Shown here in pieces: positions 58,032 to 64,000 of a stretch of DNA of 64,000 bases (within the stretch, counting starts at the first letter, position 1; every line of letters starts with the position of its first letter). The notes beneath the pieces are model-generated. The model had not been told where the DNA came from and did no database searches. It saw only the letters and a program-made list of their open reading frames with translations. This DNA is from CAIYUC01 sp963682005 (GTDB lineage: Bacteria > Bacteroidota > Bacteroidia > Bacteroidales > FEN-979), in assembly GCA_963682005.1 (NCBI GenBank), contig OY820914.1:372001-436000 (forward strand), read 5' to 3'. A program made the position numbers and the translations under genes.

Positions 58032-61000
58032 TCGTTGCTTATAAATACCTTTCTCATATATTTTCCTTTAGACGACTGTATCTTGACAACATAAATCCCG
58101 CTGGTAATATTCATATCAAATTCATGGTAGCCATCGGTGCAAAGATCCTGTTTATACATGGTTTGTCCAAGCATATTGTAAACGGCCATACTTGCCTTCT
58201 CCCCCAGCTTCAGCGATGAGTAGACGAATAACCTGTATCTCGAGCTGTACACATGGAACAGGACATCCTCATCAGGCTGATACCGGAGATCTTTCAGACT
58301 GAACACAATGGAAAACCGGTCTTCACACTCACCCTCCTCAAGATAGACCTTATATCCCGGATGAAGCATCAGGTTCTGGAAGGCTCCAGCTTTCTTATCA
58401 ACAAGGTAAATATACGTGTTTAATGGCATCCGTTCTATATTCAATGTATTAAAACATATCCATCCGCTTTGACGCAATTTTATTCCGAGTGGTATGACTG
58501 ACAGACTGTCTGTCGGATTCTGGATTGCATTGATGGAAAGCCGCTGTGTGTCGGAGGACATTGCATAAAGACTTGGGACAAGTATATCTGTATTCATCAG
58601 CTTAAGTGCATCCAGCATATTGTCAAATCTCATGGTGCCATCATCCTCATAGTAAATGACAAGGGGATCCAGGGTTTTCTGATCCTGGAACCGAGCGCCG
58701 ATCCGGAGAAGCGGCCGTGTTTCTTCCCAGGTATCTTTATGGAAGATCGGTGAAAGATCATTGACCCTCACATCATTGGTAAAGATCAGTGTTGCCGAAA
58801 CCGGGAATGAGCCGTTAGAAACATGAATAAAAAAACCTTGCATGGATCCGATCAGGTTGTCGGCAACCTGGTCACTGGAAATTTTATTTACATAGGAACT
58901 GTAAGTCCCTGAGTACATATCGGCTCCGCCTGCATTGAAATAGTACAATGCATCATCGATATTGGATTTAACCCAGCCTTCACCTGAATCCCAGTCAACG
59001 GGTGAAGGATAAGGATTCCCTGCCAGGTTGAAACCCTTTGTGAATGGCCTGTTCCTGTTGTAAAGGGTAGACGGCAGCAGTGTATTGTTATTAACCTCGC
59101 CCGACACGTCAACTGTTTTTGGATCAGTCTGGTCTCCAAAATTGATGGCATAGCCCTGCATGGGATAGAGGGGTCCATCCGGGTTTGTGTAGTTTAACCA
59201 CCCGGTGAAGAACCTGTTTTCATCATACCTGTATAAAGTAGGGAACCAGAAGTAAAGGTCCATATCATCATCAAACTCATATACCGTTGCTGATTTAAAC
59301 GGCGAACTGAAATATTTATATCCGTACCCCGAAGGAAGATAGCGTTGCATAATAAGAGTACCAAGAACTTTGCCCGTTCCTGTTCCATCAATCAGGGCAG
59401 TTCGTGAATTGTTTGAAAGTAATGTCAAGTAACCGTTTGCATTCAAAGTTCCATTGCTGAGCAATACAGCACCCAAAGTTTGTCCATCCGTGTTTATAAT
59501 GGTGTTGGAGCCCTCCGCTATGGTAATATTCTCGAACTGGGTTTGTGCTGTTCCTGCTAAAACCTGGTCTGCACCATTGAACACAAGTGTGCCTTCATTG
59601 TGGAAAAATGTGCCATTGTTGATGAAGTCCCGGGCCACACACATTCTGTCATGGTCGGGACCTGTCAGGCTGTATGAATTATCAATAACAAGGTATCCAA
59701 AAGTTGTTATGGATTCACCGCTTACTGTTGTATTCCCATTAATGGTAAGGGTCCCATCGTTGTGATCAAACGTTCCATTATTCACCCAATTTCCTGCAAT
59801 TACCATGTTATCCTGGTATCTTCCGGTGAGGATTGCATCTGTGAATATGAGGATATTGTAAAAAACAGTTGTGGAAGCTCCTCTCACAATAGAATTCCCG
59901 TTAAAGTTGATAGTACCTGCATTATGATTAAAAATCCCATTGTTTATCCAGGAACCGGAAACTGGGAGGGTTGCACGGGGTGCAGTAAGTGTTTTGCCCG
60001 CATTAATGACCAGGTTGTTTAATTGAGGTATGATGGTTCCGCTGATTGTTGAAACTCCGTCAAAAATTACAGTCCCGTTATTGGGGGTAAAGAAACCATG
60101 ATTGACCCAGTTTTCACGCACGATCAAATTACCCACTGAGGAAGCTATTAATGTGCTGGTACTTTGGTTGGTCAGGGTCCCGTTCAGTGTAATGTCAACA
60201 TCGGTCATTTGTTTCGATCCTGCACCTGTCAAGGTCAGTTTATTGTAGGTGGTAAGATAGGGAAATTCTGCAACCCCTGATGTATTTATCAGTTCGACCG
60301 TTCCACCGGAGGTAGAGGTGAAGTTGGAATAATCGCCTGCAGGGAAAACAAAAAACCCCGCGCCGGATGCTGTCACTTTAATTGTTCCTGTCCCATAAAC
60401 ATTCCCGAAGTCATGACCAATATATGTGCTTAAATCAAGAATCCCGTTTCCTTCAAGAGTAAGAGCAAAGGTCCTTCGACTGTTACCATTAGCATATACT
60501 GTATGCCCTGCACCGATGAATGCCGTTTGACCGTTAGGGTAGCTGGCTGCTGCCGGACCTGAATGGGAAACTGTCGACCATGTTGTTAAATCAGCCCAGT
60601 TTCCAGTCACCATATTATCCCGGCTGTAATATATCGGAACATTTAAAAATTCTGAATTGTATCCCGCTGTATAGTCTCCGAAAATAAAGTTCACATTCTG
60701 GAACCGGATGACGTTGCTTCCCGTAAGAACAGATCCGGTTGACAGATCCCATACCCCGTAATAGAACCTTGCAGCGACGTATTGATTTTCATTCCCTCTT
60801 ACATCGGTTTGCAAATAGGTGTAAAACTGGCTGATCTGGAGGCCGCTGAACCCGGAATTCAGAACATGCCAGTAATAGAGCAACTGAAAGTCACCTGAAT
60901 TGGTGGTACTGGGATGCTTTGCATTTACTGGTATTACAGTGATGGTTCCGGGTGTGCCGTTTGATGCGACAGTATACTGGGCCGGGGTATATTTCCCATT

Positions 61001-64000
61001 GACGCCGATGGGAAAAGTATAATCAAGTGACCCCGTCGGGAAGGATTTTCTAACCCCTGCATCACTCAAAACGCCGTCAGTGCGAATATAACTTGTAGCA
61101 GAAGTACCTGAGGTGGCATTGTTTGCTGTATTTGAGAGTATCAGCAGATTATTCCCGATGTCCAGCATCTTTGTCTGAAAGGTAAGGACCCCTGTGATTT
61201 CCGATTGAGCAGTCATCTTCACATCATTTGTAGCACTCAATGTAAGGTTTCCAAACTTTCCCGTACCATTGCCGGAAATGGTTTGTCCAGTAGTGCCGGC
61301 CATAAGGATCCTGCCGGCACCTGAATGGGTGGCTGAATTGGAGATATTTCCTATAACAGTGATCGTATTCCCGCCATCAGCAAGTATTCCCCGGGTCAGT
61401 GTCAGCGTAGAATTCACGCGGATCGCAGATGTGACCTGCAATGTAACTGACCCATTAATCTTGGTATTGTTAATAATCAGGTTTGAAAAATTGGTAAGGT
61501 TTCCCGAAAAACCAGCAATGGTCTGATTTATTAATGAACCATTCAGTGTGGTTACTTGCCTGTATGAACCTGCCCTGTATCCTCCCACAGCAATTCCTGC
61601 TGTAGCTGTGGTGTTAAGATTCGTAAGGTTTCCTGCGATCGAAACGTCATTGCTGTCTGCATTAAATACGGAACCTGCATTGATCAGCAGGTTTCCCAGT
61701 AGTGTTAATCCATGCACGGCAAGGGTTACGGTTTTGGGATTCGTTGTCCCATCCACTGTCAGATTATTGAGAGGAACAATGGCATCAAGGCTGAAGGTGT
61801 TAGCGCCACCGGTCGTTTCCGTACTTATGTTGCCAAAAACAACTGTGCCACCTGTCACAACAGAATTTTCGGGTCTCAGGTACAAATCATTATATGTAAT
61901 ACTGCCTCCGCGAATGATATTGAGGGTTCCTCCGATCATATTGAATGTACTTCCGGTATTCAGAACTTCAAGTTTCGATCTGATGGGTTGTGAATTTCTT
62001 CCGTTGATTGTCACAGTGCTTGTTCCAGATTGCTTAAATGTGAGTGAACCCAATCCGTTGATCAGACTCCTTCTGACCTGGCCATTTACAAACAATGCCC
62101 CTCCCCTGACTTCGATTGTGGGAGATCCCGCACCTGCATATTCAATATCATTATTGGTGTTATTCCCGCTGCTGCCAATATTGATCGCTCCTTTCGTGAC
62201 CTCGATCATACCATCCAGGTATACATCTGCATCATCCGATGCTGCCATAGCAACATTAAATGTACCTCCATTTGCCGACAGACAGCTGGTGGCAGGAATG
62301 CTAAATCCATTTGCTGATATTGTAACCGCAATTCCGCTTGTAATCCTGAAAGTTCCGTTGACCAGTGTTACCGGGTTGGCATTATTTGTAAACGTAAGGT
62401 ATGAAGAAAGAATGTTGAGGAGTGGACCTGATGAGGTCCCTTTATCCACGGTTATCGAATAGAAATCAGTTGTTAATCCACGGCCTATAATGGCGACATC
62501 ATCTGTTCCAACAAACTTAACATCACATCTATAGGGATTCAAGCTCATTTCAAAAATACCTTCATTGTTAAGACCGCCCTTGATCGTGAGGAGATGGTTA
62601 ACAGCCGTGCCACTATTGGCTATATTAAAAAATGCTCCACCTGCAATGGATATATTATTTGAAACATTTACGACCTGGGCAAAATTATTCTGAAAAAGAA
62701 GGGTTCCCGAATTAACAACCAGGTCATTTTTCACCGAAAGAATCTTTGAACTGACATTATTGAATTTTGCATAAGCTGTTGATGAGGCACCCTGAACAGT
62801 CATATCGGCGTATACGACAAGATCTGTGTTGGGCAAAATAATGGAATACCCGGTTGCCGGGGTCAGCATTAACTGGTAATAGGTGTTCACCGGCCTGGAT
62901 GTGGGGGTGGATGAAGTCAGAGGCAAAGTAAAATTGACGGTTCCGGAGAAATACTCCACCGTACCGCCATCAGGTCCCAGAAATTCACCGAAATCGCCTG
63001 CGGGAAAAATCGCAGTCGCAGTACTTGAGGAGATACGCATGATTCCCTTGCTGTTGGGAAGCATGAATCCAAAATTGTTATTTGCAGTTGTTCCCAGTGA
63101 CAATACTGAACCTTCCATGAGAGAAAGGCTTCCTGCCTGTGCTGAACCAGCTGTGACTGTGACGGTGTGAAAGTAACTGCTGCCATCCCCTATAAATACC
63201 GGATTTGATGCCCCGGGAACAGTTGATGCCTGTGATCCGCCAAACCCGATATTGGACCAGGTTGACGGAGTGCTCCAGGAACCGTTTGTCCTGCTGTAAA
63301 ATGCTGTTACAATTCCAAACGCAGCAGGGAATCCCGCTGTATAATCACCCATAATGCCGTCTTCTTCTGAAAACAGGATTGTATTTGCTGTTTCACTTAC
63401 CAGTGTTGCATCGTTGATATATGTCCAGGAGGCAGGATTGTACTTTCCCGGAACATAGGCACTATTGTCAGCAAGAGAACCATAATTAAAAACTAACCTG
63501 ACGGAAGCTGGCTGAATACCCATGAATTCAGCCTCCTCTACCCGCCAATACGTTGCAAGACAGTTGGTATTTGTAGCAAAAGGATGCTTGATCGGAACTG
63601 GCCTGACCGAAACCGAACCATAGACTTCAGGGATCTTCCGGATATGTATGATTGCCGGTGTATAATTAGTCCCGGTTCCTACGGGAAACAGAAAGGCAGT
63701 GGTATCAGAATAAATCTTTTTCAAACCACCATTAGACGCTAAACCGCCCGGTCTGATGAACCGACTGTTGCTCATCGTTCCCAGAACAGTCGCTAATTGT
63801 GCAAGCGTAACCTGGTAGGAAGAAATATCAAAGATGCGGTCATTTGCAAGAATCAGATTTCCAGCTACCTGAATATCGTTTGCCAGTGTTACCTGGACGG
63901 AACCTGCGGATCCAAGTGTGTTATTCAGTTCAAGGTTCTGAAAAACCCCTTGCCCGTTGCCCGAGATCGTCTGAGCTACGCTGGTGCTGTTCATGGAAAT
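58028..64000 (-). CDS. Giant T9SS-secreted repeat protein (5' partial)
   Basis: At least 1990 residues of a huge surface protein; the frame is open past the window edge, so the N-terminus is missing. It is a series of repeats of 40-90 residues in a beta-helix-like style, with units such as QTISGNGTGKFGNLTLS, TFDHNDGTLTINGNTTVSG and NNGTFNHNAGTINFNGNSI, interrupted by larger blocks (FYSRTNGSWSTPSTWSNIGFG, YYSRDNMVTGNWADLTTWST) and a wider C-terminal domain. The last 80 residues (YRLFVYSSLKLGEKASMAVY, then GIYVVKIQSSKGKYMRKVF) are a type A T9SS sorting domain. It should be surface-anchored, perhaps as an adhesin. The gene overlaps the DUF4402 gene by 4 bp and heads the operon in view. Confidence 0.85.
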   Translation of the reverse strand: MSMNSTSVAQTISGNGQGVFQNLELNNTLGSAGSVQVTLANDIQVAGNLILANDRIFDISSYQVTLAQLATVLGTMSNSRFIRPGGLASNGGLKKIYSDTTAFLFPVGTGTNYTPAIIHIRKIPEVYGSVSVRPVPIKHPFATNTNCLATYWRVEEAEFMGIQPASVRLVFNYGSLADNSAYVPGKYNPASWTYINDATLVSETANTILFSEEDGIMGDYTAGFPAAFGIVTAFYSRTNGSWSTPSTWSNIGFGGSQASTVPGASNPVFIGDGSSYFHTVTVTAGSAQAGSLSLMEGSVLSLGTTANNNFGFMLPNSKGIMRISSSTATAIFPAGDFGEFLGPDGGTVEYFSGTVNFTLPLTSSTPTSRPVNTYYQLMLTPATGYSIILPNTDLVVYADMTVQGASSTAYAKFNNVSSKILSVKNDLVVNSGTLLFQNNFAQVVNVSNNISIAGGAFFNIANSGTAVNHLLTIKGGLNNEGIFEMSLNPYRCDVKFVGTDDVAIIGRGLTTDFYSITVDKGTSSGPLLNILSSYLTFTNNANPVTLVNGTFRITSGIAVTISANGFSIPATSCLSANGGTFNVAMAASDDADVYLDGMIEVTKGAINIGSSGNNTNNDIEYAGAGSPTIEVRGGALFVNGQVRRSLINGLGSLTFKQSGTSTVTINGRNSQPIRSKLEVLNTGSTFNMIGGTLNIIRGGSITYNDLYLRPENSVVTGGTVVFGNISTETTGGANTFSLDAIVPLNNLTVDGTTNPKTVTLAVHGLTLLGNLLINAGSVFNADSNDVSIAGNLTNLNTTATAGIAVGGYRAGSYRQVTTLNGSLINQTIAGFSGNLTNFSNLIINNTKINGSVTLQVTSAIRVNSTLTLTRGILADGGNTITVIGNISNSATHSGAGRILMAGTTGQTISGNGTGKFGNLTLSATNDVKMTAQSEITGVLTFQTKMLDIGNNLLILSNTANNATSGTSATSYIRTDGVLSDAGVRKSFPTGSLDYTFPIGVNGKYTPAQYTVASNGTPGTITVIPVNAKHPSTTNSGDFQLLYYWHVLNSGFSGLQISQFYTYLQTDVRGNENQYVAARFYYGVWDLSTGSVLTGSNVIRFQNVNFIFGDYTAGYNSEFLNVPIYYSRDNMVTGNWADLTTWSTVSHSGPAAASYPNGQTAFIGAGHTVYANGNSRRTFALTLEGNGILDLSTYIGHDFGNVYGTGTIKVTASGAGFFVFPAGDYSNFTSTSGGTVELINTSGVAEFPYLTTYNKLTLTGAGSKQMTDVDITLNGTLTNQSTSTLIASSVGNLIVRENWVNHGFFTPNNGTVIFDGVSTISGTIIPQLNNLVINAGKTLTAPRATLPVSGSWINNGIFNHNAGTINFNGNSIVRGASTTVFYNILIFTDAILTGRYQDNMVIAGNWVNNGTFDHNDGTLTINGNTTVSGESITTFGYLVIDNSYSLTGPDHDRMCVARDFINNGTFFHNEGTLVFNGADQVLAGTAQTQFENITIAEGSNTIINTDGQTLGAVLLSNGTLNANGYLTLLSNNSRTALIDGTGTGKVLGTLIMQRYLPSGYGYKYFSSPFKSATVYEFDDDMDLYFWFPTLYRYDENRFFTGWLNYTNPDGPLYPMQGYAINFGDQTDPKTVDVSGEVNNNTLLPSTLYNRNRPFTKGFNLAGNPYPSPVDWDSGEGWVKSNIDDALYYFNAGGADMYSGTYSSYVNKISSDQVADNLIGSMQGFFIHVSNGSFPVSATLIFTNDVRVNDLSPIFHKDTWEETRPLLRIGARFQDQKTLDPLVIYYEDDGTMRFDNMLDALKLMNTDILVPSLYAMSSDTQRLSINAIQNPTDSLSVIPLGIKLRQSGWICFNTLNIERMPLNTYIYLVDKKAGAFQNLMLHPGYKVYLEEGECEDRFSIVFSLKDLRYQPDEDVLFHVYSSRYRLFVYSSLKLGEKASMAVYNMLGQTMYKQDLCTDGYHEFDMNITSGIYVVKIQSSKGKYMRKVFISNE

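Noticed and set aside
61548..62462. A 304-codon open frame antisense to the giant protein
   Set aside because: It follows the repeat codons of the real gene, has a hydrophobic low-complexity product without domains, and the opposite strand has clear coding signals and a T9SS tail.

Overview
The window comes from a member of the Bacteroidota, probably a free-living anaerobic or microaerophilic lineage near the Bacteroidales. The evidence is several proteins with the C-terminal sorting domain of the type IX secretion system (T9SS), a Bacteroidota-style energy transducer TonB, promoters of the TTG-N19-TAnnTTTG kind, and intergenic spacers full of degenerate short tandem words. No plasmid, phage or CRISPR signal was seen. 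The only clear mobile element is one complete IS3-family insertion sequence.

Layout. 1-5.7 kb is housekeeping: the end of lptB, a heavy-metal-binding periplasmic protein, pssA, a beta-barrel protein, queA, tatA and a methyltransferase. 5.8-10.2 kb is a sulfur cluster: a sulfide:quinone oxidoreductase-like flavoprotein behind a CRP/FNR-type operator, a DUF1641 protein, a TusE/DsrC-like protein and a DsrE-like protein. It is split by the IS3 element, which has a 3-bp target duplication. 10.2-17.1 kb holds surface proteins, tatC, PspC/LiaF-like membrane proteins and a hydrolase. 17.3-21.2 kb is a compact set of a lysine 2,3-aminomutase-type radical SAM enzyme, two D-Ala-D-Ala-ligase-like ATP-grasp enzymes and a GNAT acetyltransferase, possibly a pathway to a beta-lysine-containing small peptide. 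21.2-25.7 kb is a signalling module (NMT1-like binding lipoprotein, Cache histidine kinase, receiver-PP2C phosphatase).

25.9-35.7 kb carries a dehydrogenase, a lipoprotein, a large ABCG-like transporter, an adenosine-deaminase-like enzyme, an M19 dipeptidase, pdxJ and a D-aminoacyl-tRNA deacylase gene that is frameshifted as read here. 35.8-43.7 kb has three paralogous T9SS-secreted YCF48/BNR-repeat proteins around a WYL regulator. 43.8-50.5 kb has a four-helix-bundle gene between 44-nt repeats, an initiator tRNA gene, a His-rich transporter-like protein, era, der, an S4 RNA-binding protein, TonB and a SIMPL protein.

52.4-64 kb is given to surface structures. A secreted protein converges on a three-gene minus-strand operon: a giant repeat protein of at least 1990 residues with a T9SS tail, a small DUF4402 protein and an usher-like outer-membrane protein. 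No periplasmic chaperone is visible.

The two most promising candidates for undescribed biology are the KamA/ATP-grasp/GNAT operon and the giant adhesin/DUF4402/usher-like operon. A palindromic repeat present in four intergenic copies is the best structural signal outside genes.
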